Below, in pieces: positions 27,208 to 35,217 of a stretch of 64,000 nt of DNA. Every line of letters starts with the position of its first letter. Position 1 is the first letter of the stretch. The notes under the pieces are model-generated. The model was not told the origin of the DNA and did not search any database. It saw only the letters and a list, made by a program, of their open reading frames with translations. Origin of the DNA: Ogataea parapolymorpha DL-1 (lineage: Eukaryota; Ascomycota; Pichiomycetes; Pichiales; Pichiaceae); contig NC_027860.1 in the NCBI RefSeq assembly GCF_000187245.1, forward strand, positions 1,364,001 through 1,428,000, written 5' to 3'. The position numbers were made by a program, and so were the translations under genes.

Positions 27208-28242
27208 ATGGCTAAAACCATTATCCGTGTTCCAGCGTCGTCGGCAAATATAGGTCCTGGGTTTGATGTCCTGGGAATAGGGCTCAACCTGTTCCTCATA
27301 CTGGAGCTAGAGGTCGATCCGCTCTTGGCGAGCACCGATAAATTTAATTGTTCAATCTCGTACGAGGGAGAAGGTAGTGAGAACGTTCCTTTGACTTCCG
27401 ATCGCAACCTCATCACCAAAACCGCGCTTTTTGTGCTCCGTTGCAATGGCATTAACCAGTTCCCAAAAACCACGAAAATACACGTCAAAAACCCCATTCC
27501 CTTGGGCAGAGGCCTGGGATCGTCCGGCGCGGCTGTTGTGGCTGGTGTGATGCTGGCCAACCAGGTCGGAAAGCTGGGATTCTCAAAACAGAGATGTCTC
27601 GACTACTGTTTGATGATTGAGCGCCATCCAGACAACATCACTGCCGCGATGATTGGTGGTTTCACCGGCTCCTATCTCAGAAAACTTACCGACTGTGAGG
27701 TCGCTCTTGTGCACCAGCCACTAGACGAGATGCTCGCGCCACATGCACCGGCCATCCAGGCTCCTCTCGATATTGGAACCCACGTCAAGTACAACTGGAA
27801 CCCAGCCATCAAATGTATCGCCATCATCCCGCAATTTGAAGTGCCTACCTCTGAAAGCCGCCAGGTGCTTCCCACGGAGTACTCGAGACCTGACGTGATT
27901 TTCAATCTGCAACGTCTGGCTGTGCTCACCACCGCAGTTGGAGCAGAAAAACCTGATCCACAAGTGATCTATAACTCGATGCAGGACAAGTTGCACCAGC
28001 CATACCGCAAGGTGTTGATCCCAGGACTCACGGAGATATTGTCTGGTTTCACGCCGCAAAGCCACGCCGGTCTTTTGGGTATCTGTCTGAGTGGTGCGGG
28101 ACCTACCATTTTATGCCTTGCTACCAACAACTTCGAGCGGATCGCTGACGACATTATTGTTAGATTCAAGAAAGAGGGTGTCACCTGTGTGTGGAAACTC
28201 CTCGAACCTGCTGTCGAGGGTGCTACCGTGGAAAACTTATAG
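27208..28242 (+). CDS. THR1: homoserine kinase
   Basis: GHMP-family kinase that phosphorylates homoserine with ATP, the first committed step of threonine synthesis. The 344-residue protein (357 in S. cerevisiae) has the N-terminal VPASSANIGPGFDVLG motif, the ATP-binding PLGRGLGSSGAAVVAG loop (about 95-110), the ERHPDNI substrate motif and the C-terminal CLSGAGPT motif. All four are characteristic of homoserine kinases. It is convergent with VMA16, with 30 bases between the stop codons. Confidence 0.95.
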   Translation: MAKTIIRVPASSANIGPGFDVLGIGLNLFLILELEVDPLLASTDKFNCSISYEGEGSENVPLTSDRNLITKTALFVLRCNGINQFPKTTKIHVKNPIPLGRGLGSSGAAVVAGVMLANQVGKLGFSKQRCLDYCLMIERHPDNITAAMIGGFTGSYLRKLTDCEVALVHQPLDEMLAPHAPAIQAPLDIGTHVKYNWNPAIKCIAIIPQFEVPTSESRQVLPTEYSRPDVIFNLQRLAVLTTAVGAEKPDPQVIYNSMQDKLHQPYRKVLIPGLTEILSGFTPQSHAGLLGICLSGAGPTILCLATNNFERIADDIIVRFKKEGVTCVWKLLEPAVEGATVENL

Positions 28243-28272
28243 ACATATAGATCTTAACGTGCCTGAATTTCA

Positions 28273-28866
28273 CTATGTAAAGTCAGTGGCCTTACCTGCC
28301 ATCAACAGGCCGACAATGAGTCCAAAAAGCCCCAACACGGAACCAAAAATCTCAATGACCAGGATTTTCACAAACAAACTTGAGTCTGCAGCGTCCGAGA
28401 TAGCTGCTGTAGATCCAGTCACACCGACTGCCACTCCGCAAATGAGGTTGCTCAGTCCCACCGTCAGTCCTGCCCAGAACAACGAGTATCCTGTGTATAA
28501 ATTCTCTTTGGTGAACAGTGAAGCCGTGTCAACGGCAGTGAGTTTGGATGAGAACACAATGGCCATGATCAAACCGTAAATGGCCACAACCTCACAGAAA
28601 ATAATCGAGATTAAGTTCTTCGTGGTGATGCGAGGAGCCTTCACACCTGCTCCAAGAATAGAAGAACCCGTAATGAAGATGCCCCAGGCCGCTCCAACGA
28701 CAGAGAACCCAATGCATGAGCCTATTCCAATCGTGGCCCACATATATGGCGATATGGACTCCAGGTACTCTCCAACGTTGAAAGCCTCACCGGAGCCATT
28801 GAACAGCATGTAGCCACCAACAACTAGCGCGGCCGTCAGCGAGAGGTAGGATGCGGACGCAGACAT
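28273..28866 (-). CDS. VMA16: V-ATPase proteolipid subunit c''
   Basis: Subunit c'' of the membrane (Vo) rotor of the vacuolar proton pump. The 197-residue product has five hydrophobic helices. The essential proton-carrying glutamate lies in [14 protein letters not shown], and the second repeat [20 protein letters not shown] and C-terminal [16 protein letters not shown] are near-identical to yeast Vma16 (213 aa). The ATG at 28866 is used ([10 protein letters not shown]); the frame is open further upstream but without an ATG. The N-terminal segment before helix 1 is about 15 residues shorter than in S. cerevisiae. Confidence 0.94.
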   Translation of the reverse strand: MSASASYLSLTAALVVGGYMLFNGSGEAFNVGEYLESISPYMWATIGIGSCIGFSVVGAAWGIFITGSSILGAGVKAPRITTKNLISIIFCEVVAIYGLIMAIVFSSKLTAVDTASLFTKENLYTGYSLFWAGLTVGLSNLICGVAVGVTGSTAAISDAADSSLFVKILVIEIFGSVLGLFGLIVGLLMAGKATDFT

Positions 28867-29029
28867 TGGAATAAGAGCGGTGCCAAAAGTTGTTGTGCTG
28901 TATGGCGGAAATTTGAAGCGTAGAAAAAAGACTCGATCGTCCGGTCGATCGGCGCTGCTCGAAAAATTCAATCCCACATGATAAGTAATATTTTTTGTAG
29001 ATTCGTCAATTCGTTATTAGATTTTGTTC

Positions 29030-29971
29030 ATGACTCTTCCTGCCGAATTCCATGAGCCTGTCAGGCTGGCTTTTATAGGAGGCACAGGCCTTTACCATTT
29101 GGAGACTTTGACGCCAGTTGCCAAACTGACCATCTCGACTCCATGGGGCTTCCCTTCCTCTCCCATCACCATCTCTAAGACCAAAGATGGGTTTCCAATT
29201 GCGTTTTTGGCAAGACACGGCCCTCACCACGACCTGTTGCCTTCTGATGTTCCCAACAGAGCCAATATTGCCGCCTTGAAAAAACTCGGTGTCAATACAA
29301 TTGTGGCTTTCAGTGCTGTCGGATCTCTTCAGCAACACATTAAACCTCGCGATTTTGTTATCCCGAACCAAGTTATCGATAGAACCAAAGGAATTCGTCC
29401 TTCTACCTTCTTTGAGCGCGGATTTGTTGCTCATGCGATGTTTGGAGAACCTTTTGATCCAATACTTAATAAGGTTATTTCCGAATCCTGTCAAGAAGTT
29501 CTGGAGGGCGAAGATGTGAAATTGCACACCAAGGAAACTGAAAAAGATGACCTGACATTAATCTGTATGGAAGGTCCAGCATTCTCAACGAGAGCCGAGT
29601 CCAAACTCTACAAGAGCTGGGGAGGATCTGTGATTAACATGTCCTGTATTCCTGAGTCGAAGCTTGCTAGAGAAGCCGAGATCGCTTATCAAATGATCTG
29701 TATGTCAACCGACTACGATGCTTGGAACGACAATGAAGAGCCTGTCACTGTAGAGACGGTTGTGGGAAACCTATCTGCCAACAGTGCCAATGCTCACCGG
29801 GTGGCAGAGAAACTGGTCGAGGTGTTGGAGCCTAAGATCAAATCTGGCGAAATTGGTCTCAACTACCAACACAGCATGAAGTTTTCTGTCAGCACCAAGA
29901 AGGACGGCCAGGACAAGCGCTTGTTGGAGAAAATGCACTACCTGTTCCCTGGATACTGGCCTCTTCACTAA
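29030..29971 (+). CDS. MEU1: S-methyl-5'-thioadenosine phosphorylase
   Basis: Methionine-salvage enzyme that splits methylthioadenosine, the by-product of polyamine synthesis, into adenine and methylthioribose-1-phosphate. The 313-residue protein has MTAP-class purine nucleoside phosphorylase motifs: FIGGTGLYH, LARHGPHHDLLPSDVPNRAN, MEGPAFSTRAES, INMSCIPESKLAREAEI and MSTDYDAW. Length is close to yeast Meu1 (337 aa). The start is the first ATG, at 29030. The C-terminus GYWPLH is not a peroxisomal signal. Confidence 0.95.
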   Translation: MTLPAEFHEPVRLAFIGGTGLYHLETLTPVAKLTISTPWGFPSSPITISKTKDGFPIAFLARHGPHHDLLPSDVPNRANIAALKKLGVNTIVAFSAVGSLQQHIKPRDFVIPNQVIDRTKGIRPSTFFERGFVAHAMFGEPFDPILNKVISESCQEVLEGEDVKLHTKETEKDDLTLICMEGPAFSTRAESKLYKSWGGSVINMSCIPESKLAREAEIAYQMICMSTDYDAWNDNEEPVTVETVVGNLSANSANAHRVAEKLVEVLEPKIKSGEIGLNYQHSMKFSVSTKKDGQDKRLLEKMHYLFPGYWPLH

Positions 29972-30064
29972 CTAGATTCCTGAACTTAGAATTTGATTAC
30001 ATAATACACTCTGGTGTAAATTTTGATACATTTTCTCACCTGGATAATTTATTATTTACTTTCG

Positions 30065-31252
30065 ATGTCGTTTCTTACGCCCACGGCTTCATCTATCAAT
30101 GGATCATACTATACACCAGATGAAGACACCTTTTTGCAGACAAGGCGGAGAATCAGTTTTTCTAATCGAGGCACGTTAAACTCGTCCACTCCTGTTGGAT
30201 CTGCGCATTTTACACCATCTCCCAGAAAACCGATCCCAGCGTTGTCTCCAAGCAAGTCCGCTGGCATACCCAATACCCCAATCAAACCGTTACTTTCATC
30301 TCCATTTAAAGTTCCTCAGAGCACTAAACCGTTAATATCTTCAACTCCTTTAGCGGGACCAAATACTCCTGTCAAGGGGCCCATGTCGCCTCTTTTGCGC
30401 AAGAAATTCCAACAGCAGTTTCCCGGCACTCCTCAGCTGTCTGAGAAGCAATCGCCACAATCAATCAACAGCAACATTTATCAGCGATCGATATTCAAGC
30501 CAAGGCACAAGTCACCTTTGAAAGAGAGCTCAAACCTGCCAACACAAGAGAAACCAGCTCAAGTCGAACCAAAGGATGAAAGCGAGTTGCAAAGTCCCTA
30601 CGTTGAGCTTGCTTTGAGTAGAATAGTCAATCGCGACGCCGAAATTCGCACAGTGATAATAAACACCCTAATGATGCTACTGTACCGGTTTCTTGTGGCC
30701 GTGATTGTTCTGCTGAATGTGAAGTTTAGGCTTCGTGATGGGACATCGCTATTCCCTGCTGTCCTCAGCCAATATTCGAGTTATGTGAATCGCACAGTTT
30801 ACGGAATCCTGCTGTTCAACATCGGTGTGAGCTCGCTGCGGCTGATGAAACCTCAGGACAAATGTCTAGATCTGCCTTTGACTAGTCGCCAGCGCAAGTT
30901 GCTTGGTCTTCCGCTCGTTAACGGGATGAACGTTCAGGAAGAGCTCGAGGTTGATCGGTCGGAGCACAAAATTTTGCCGAGTAGCCCAACCAAGGACATC
31001 GCGGACACGTCGCTACTAGCGCTTGATATCTCAAGATCATTTGCGAATATGAACATCTCACAGACAGAGAAATCGCCGGTTACACTTGTTTCCGAAACGC
31101 CTCAGGAGAGGATTCGCAAACAGCTACTTTCGAGGGACAACGGGCCTGCGTCGCCACAGGCTCGTTTCAAAAAACCCTCGAGCAAATTCTTATACGATAC
31201 TGCCTCTGCGGGGGGATTCGACATCAACAATTCCGACGTGTCGTTCTATTAG
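30065..31252 (+). CDS. POM34: nuclear pore membrane protein Pom34
   Basis: Integral membrane nucleoporin that helps anchor the pore complex, together with Pom152 and Ndc1. The 395-residue protein has a disordered N-terminal half full of Ser/Pro with TP and SP phosphorylation-type sites, two hydrophobic helices (about 196-217 and 240-258), and then the family-specific LPLTSRQRKLLGLP motif. A disordered C-terminal tail follows. This arrangement matches yeast Pom34 (299 aa). The start is the ATG at 30065; the frame is open upstream without ATG. Confidence 0.82.
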   Translation: MSFLTPTASSINGSYYTPDEDTFLQTRRRISFSNRGTLNSSTPVGSAHFTPSPRKPIPALSPSKSAGIPNTPIKPLLSSPFKVPQSTKPLISSTPLAGPNTPVKGPMSPLLRKKFQQQFPGTPQLSEKQSPQSINSNIYQRSIFKPRHKSPLKESSNLPTQEKPAQVEPKDESELQSPYVELALSRIVNRDAEIRTVIINTLMMLLYRFLVAVIVLLNVKFRLRDGTSLFPAVLSQYSSYVNRTVYGILLFNIGVSSLRLMKPQDKCLDLPLTSRQRKLLGLPLVNGMNVQEELEVDRSEHKILPSSPTKDIADTSLLALDISRSFANMNISQTEKSPVTLVSETPQERIRKQLLSRDNGPASPQARFKKPSSKFLYDTASAGGFDINNSDVSFY

Positions 31253-31287
31253 AGTTGAATAGAAAGAAAATAATTGATTAACTTGTA

Positions 31288-31953
31288 CTAAGAATTTTTC
31301 AGGTTGTATGTTTGTGCGTCTTGTTGGGCGAGAGTAGTACAGGCTTGCATGAGCTGGATCACATTGGTGACCTGCTTGAAAAACCAGACAGGTGCAGACA
31401 CATAAATAAGGAATCTTGGGAACGAAATACCAATCAAAGGTAAAGCTCTAAAGTTATAGTAGTCGAGGTAAAGGGCCATGTAGAAGAGCTCGTTCAGGGC
31501 ACAAACCAGGAATAGGACTATGCGGTTTTCGTAGTACAATTTGAGAAGAACGTTTGTGTCTTTTTTCATGGATTTGTGGCTCTTGGATCCGCTGGTGATA
31601 CTGGCGTACATGTGAAGATAATGTGAGGCCAGGTCTAAAGAGATGAGCATTTGCCATAGGATGAACCAATTGGGATACAGCCTAGTCAAAAACACGATCA
31701 GCGAACACGTCGAGCAACGGTCGGTCACCATGTCCAAAACCGCACCAAAGGTGGTGCTCTGGTCCAGTTTTCTGGCCGCGTATCCATCAAAAGCATCCAG
31801 CAAACAGGAGGTCGAGTAAAGCACCCACATGGTGAATTTCGGATGGTTTTGCATTGTGAAAAGCGACGCAATCAGTGTCACCACGCGAACATAACCTATT
31901 ATGTTCGGAATAAACCGAAAAATGTGCGATGGAGTGTACACTTTTTGGGCCAT
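31288..31953 (-). CDS. PIS1: phosphatidylinositol synthase
   Basis: CDP-diacylglycerol-inositol 3-phosphatidyltransferase, the essential enzyme making phosphatidylinositol in the ER. The 221-residue protein (220 in S. cerevisiae) has the CDP-alcohol phosphotransferase signature D-G-x2-A-R-x8-G-x3-D-x3-D at residues 56-78 and several membrane helices. The N-terminus (YTPSHIFRFIPNIIGYVRV) is typical of PI synthases. Only 61 bases separate its ATG from that of the divergent small zinc-finger gene, so both promoters are very compact. Confidence 0.96.
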   Translation of the reverse strand: MAQKVYTPSHIFRFIPNIIGYVRVVTLIASLFTMQNHPKFTMWVLYSTSCLLDAFDGYAARKLDQSTTFGAVLDMVTDRCSTCSLIVFLTRLYPNWFILWQMLISLDLASHYLHMYASITSGSKSHKSMKKDTNVLLKLYYENRIVLFLVCALNELFYMALYLDYYNFRALPLIGISFPRFLIYVSAPVWFFKQVTNVIQLMQACTTLAQQDAQTYNLKNS

Positions 31954-32014
31954 TAAAATGTTGTAGATAAACTAGATTTACCAAATTTTTTCAGCTTTTA
32001 CGCGGAGCGAAAAA

Positions 32015-32254
32015 ATGAGCTCTACCAGAGACAATGCCGCGCGTCTCCGACCAGCTGCCGGAGACCAGCGGCCGCCCTTGCTGGAGTGCCCGTCATGTTC
32101 GGCAGTATTCGAAAGCAGCATAGAGCTTGAAAAGCATTTGAATCGCGGTTCCGCTCGCTCCCATGACGGGGTCGAGCATTTACGACGACTAGCTGGAAAC
32201 AGAAACGATTTTGACCAATTACTACGTGAAGTTACGCAGGCCGCTGAAAAATAA
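32015..32254 (+). CDS. small C2H2-like zinc-finger protein (79 aa)
   Basis: I do not recognise the family. The 79-residue product carries one C2H2-like finger: CPSC (about 25-28), a 12-residue spacer with Phe and Leu at finger positions, His at about 41, and a second His at about 50. The N-terminus is basic and the C-terminus is a short amphipathic helix. It is squeezed between the PIS1 start (61 bases) and the MCM2 stop (24 bases). The ATG has AAA before it, a strong context. Its coding nature is likely but unproven; conservation in related yeasts would settle it. Confidence 0.6.
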   Translation: MSSTRDNAARLRPAAGDQRPPLLECPSCSAVFESSIELEKHLNRGSARSHDGVEHLRRLAGNRNDFDQLLREVTQAAEK

Positions 32255-32278
32255 CAATTCCATTACCACTATATATTC

Positions 32279-34810
32279 TCACGCCCTCTGTGGCAGAGTG
32301 TATTTCATAAATCTGCGTTGCAACTGTTTCCGAATGCTCACCTTCTGCGCACCCACGAAACTGTCAATGGTGACCTTAATGGCCCGGTCAAGGTCTGAAC
32401 TCGAAACGTACTCGCTCAGCCGCATTTTAGCAAACGATTCTGCAATCCTCAAAATACTTTCCAAATGTCTCACAGTAATCGGGAACGAGCCGGTCGTATT
32501 ACTCTCTCTTCTCAAATCGGCATAAACACGCGAAACCTTGTCCATGTCCATCTGGTTCAATTTTGGATGCACCCTTGTTCTTGCGTAGTGGATATATTTC
32601 ACCAGGAACTCCTGCTTTATTGGAGAGATCTCCTGCTCTTTTTCGCGTTCCCCGTCCTCTTCGGCTGGATGGGACCGCATGTGCGAATCAATGACAAATC
32701 CTGCAAGTCTCTCATCGGCCTCTGGATGCACAAGATCGCGAACAACACAGAGAATATCGAATCTCGACAAGATTGGCTCGGTTAAATTCACATTTTGCAG
32801 CAAGTTCAAAGTCGAGTTGTATCGACCACCAATAGGATTTGCTGCCGCAATGATGGAGCATCGGGCCTGCAGAGTGGTCACAATACCAGCCTTGGAAATG
32901 GAAATCGATTGCTGTTCCATCGCCTCGTGAATCGACGTACGATCCTGGTCGTTCATCTTGTCGAACTCATCAATAAGACAGACACCCTTATCTGCTAAAA
33001 CCAACGCACCTCCCTCTAAAGTCCACTCTCTAGTGATTGTGTCCTTTCTCACGGAAGCGGTCAGACCGACAGCAGATGCACCTTGGCCGGTGGCGAAGAC
33101 CGCTCGATGTGCTGTTTTCTCGACGTACTTGAGAATTTGCGATTTTGCAGTACCAGGGTCACCAAGAAGAAGAACGTTGATATCTCCACGAATAGAGTGT
33201 TTGCCGTTGACATCTTTAGGAACACCACCGAACAACGAGCAGGCAACGGCAGTTTTGATGTCTTTGTGTCCGTAGATGGAAGGTGCAATGGAGGCGATGA
33301 TTTTGTCAATGATTCCGCGCTCTCTGCTCAGTTGACGAATTTTCTTCTCTTCCTCCTCGGTCCATTGGAAGGGCGAGAGACCGCCTTCAATCAAAGAACC
33401 GTCCGACACTCCTTTGGCCGCCCCCTCTCTCCGCCTGATAGCGTTAGCCTCAATCACAGTAGTGAAAACTGGGAAGCCGTTTTTCGCGTTGAGTGTACCA
33501 TCGTATGAGTTTTTGTAAATACCGGTCACCTCAATCTCCTCTCCAGGCTTGGCAACGTCAACAAGATCCCACAGCAAAATAACCTCCTTATGGCGAGGCA
33601 GCCTTCCAGCAGGAACAGATCCGGGAGCCTCTTGCAGGGTAATTCTTTGATAGTTTCTGTATAATGTTTTTTCCGTGTTCATTCTGAACGGTCCACGAGA
33701 TTGGCAGTTGGTGCAGAACGTGACACGAACTTCCTGGTTTGAGTCCTGGAAAAACGGTCCCAGCACAGCATCACACTTGAGACAGTTAAACTTGACATAC
33801 TTCAGCTGCGGGAACACACCTGTTCTTCTTGTGACAACACCACTGACACGAACGAGGGAGTTCAAATTAGCCTCTCTGAGCTCTCTCAGGTTGTTAATAG
33901 TTGGGTAATCAGCAATCCGGACATGAATCTCAGAGTGGATCTGGCTGTAGTCCGGATAGTGCAGCTCGGTGGCCTCCATGGCGACCACATCAAAAATCTT
34001 TAAAATCTCTTCTGGACAGGTAGTGAGGAACAGGGCCAGAATAGCCTTCGAGTGTAGCAAGTGCACGTATGAAACTTCAAGACTCTCGCTGTTGATCTGA
34101 CCAAGCGTCCGAATTCGACTTCCATACACAGACCGACCCTGTTCGTCAGTGAATTCCAGCAAGAACGATTTCAGTTCTCTGGCAATCGATCTAGTGACGT
34201 TTGGCATAACCACCCATTCAAGGATGGAAGGAGCCTTAACTTCGGCCAGAGCCTCCAGACTCAGCTCCTCTGTCAAAGGATCCATGTCATCCAGGTAATC
34301 CTCGGGATCTTCATCGTACCTATGCCTTCTACGCCGTCTCTGGATAGGCAAACCGTACTCATCTCTTGGCACATCATTGTCCATAGCGTCATCAAGATCC
34401 AAGTTAGCACCTCGCACCAGCTGATCACGCTGATTGAGCATCTGGTCGACGCGTCTCCTTTCTGCAGCAGACAACTCTTCATACTCCTGGTCATCGAGAT
34501 CAGCCTCTTCGTATGTGTCCTGTTCGGGATTGGCGACGTAGTCGCGCTCCATCGCGTCGCCAATCAGATCCACGCCGGTTTGCTCTTCCAACTGCTCTTC
34601 CAAATCATCCACATCATTGAAATATTCGCGTTCTTCTTCTTCCTCTTCATCGTCGAAAGGGAGACCAGGGGAAGAAGGCATGTGTCGAGGAGACGATCCG
34701 GCTGACGAGCCAGCGCCAGCTGGTGAAGACGGCATCACAGGACCCGTGCCGACCTCCTCATCGCTCTCATCGTCGATAATCGTTCTCTTTCTTGGACTAC
34801 GTCTGGACAT
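32279..34810 (-). CDS. MCM2: MCM2 replicative helicase subunit
   Basis: Subunit of the MCM2-7 helicase loaded at replication origins. The 843-residue protein (868 in S. cerevisiae) has a Mcm2-specific acidic, Ser-rich N-terminus (1-150) that is the usual DDK target and histone-binding region. It also has a zinc finger (CLKC ... CTNC, about 341-367), the AAA+ Walker A GDPGTAKS (about 544-551), Walker B CLIDEFDKM, and the arginine finger SRFD (about 678-681). The QGASAVGLTASVRKD segment is also typical. Its promoter has two CGCGAAA elements, as expected of G1/S-regulated genes. Confidence 0.97.
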   Translation of the reverse strand: MSRRSPRKRTIIDDESDEEVGTGPVMPSSPAGAGSSAGSSPRHMPSSPGLPFDDEEEEEEREYFNDVDDLEEQLEEQTGVDLIGDAMERDYVANPEQDTYEEADLDDQEYEELSAAERRRVDQMLNQRDQLVRGANLDLDDAMDNDVPRDEYGLPIQRRRRRHRYDEDPEDYLDDMDPLTEELSLEALAEVKAPSILEWVVMPNVTRSIARELKSFLLEFTDEQGRSVYGSRIRTLGQINSESLEVSYVHLLHSKAILALFLTTCPEEILKIFDVVAMEATELHYPDYSQIHSEIHVRIADYPTINNLRELREANLNSLVRVSGVVTRRTGVFPQLKYVKFNCLKCDAVLGPFFQDSNQEVRVTFCTNCQSRGPFRMNTEKTLYRNYQRITLQEAPGSVPAGRLPRHKEVILLWDLVDVAKPGEEIEVTGIYKNSYDGTLNAKNGFPVFTTVIEANAIRRREGAAKGVSDGSLIEGGLSPFQWTEEEEKKIRQLSRERGIIDKIIASIAPSIYGHKDIKTAVACSLFGGVPKDVNGKHSIRGDINVLLLGDPGTAKSQILKYVEKTAHRAVFATGQGASAVGLTASVRKDTITREWTLEGGALVLADKGVCLIDEFDKMNDQDRTSIHEAMEQQSISISKAGIVTTLQARCSIIAAANPIGGRYNSTLNLLQNVNLTEPILSRFDILCVVRDLVHPEADERLAGFVIDSHMRSHPAEEDGEREKEQEISPIKQEFLVKYIHYARTRVHPKLNQMDMDKVSRVYADLRRESNTTGSFPITVRHLESILRIAESFAKMRLSEYVSSSDLDRAIKVTIDSFVGAQKVSIRKQLQRRFMKYTLPQRA

Positions 34811-34880
34811 GGTGGAAGGAAAAGAGTTTTTTTGATTGAAACATTTGCGGCGCGATCCTGCCTTTTTGGGATAATTACTG

Positions 34881-34888
34881 ACGCGAAA
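34881..34888 (+). promoter_or_regulatory. MCB/SCB-like element in MCM2 promoter
   Basis: ACGCGAAA lies 71 bases upstream of the MCM2 start codon. It combines the MBF core (ACGCG) and SBF core (CGCGAAA). Confidence 0.5.
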
Positions 34889-34960
34889 GTAAGTTATTAA
34901 GATTTTTAGGGTTAATTGGGAGATTTTTTTAGGGCTGCGAACTAAACCCAGAATCTCAAT

Positions 34961-34967
34961 TTTCGCG
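34961..34967 (-). promoter_or_regulatory. second CGCGAAA element in MCM2 promoter
   Basis: TTTCGCG on the plus strand reads CGCGAAA on the minus strand, about 150 bases upstream of the MCM2 ATG. Confidence 0.45.
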
Positions 34968-35217
34968 GAGGCTTAGTTGGACGACAAAACAACACAAAGA
35001 ATTACCCATTTTCTGTTCTTTCTACTCCGACAACATGATAACATGCTGTAGCCGAATCACCGTTTTGCCTTTAATTGAGTAGGCACATAAACTGCAGATT
35101 TTGAAGACAAGTCAAATGTCTGCCTGTGGCTGCTCGCGCCCAAATTTGACCCATTCCTGATCTCACACAAAAAATTCCCTAATTTTTTCTCCCTTTTTCA
35201 AGATTACCGCTAGGAAC

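Larger units (their letters stand above)
34811..35217. other. divergent intergenic region MCM2 / CHS3
   Basis: This 407-base region serves both genes. Two CGCGAAA-type elements lie on the MCM2 side. On the CHS3 side, short upstream reading frames begin at ATGs 35035 (15 codons plus stop), 35045 (two codons plus stop) and 35116 (14 codons plus stop). They would be in the CHS3 leader if transcription starts upstream of about 35030. Confidence 0.5.
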
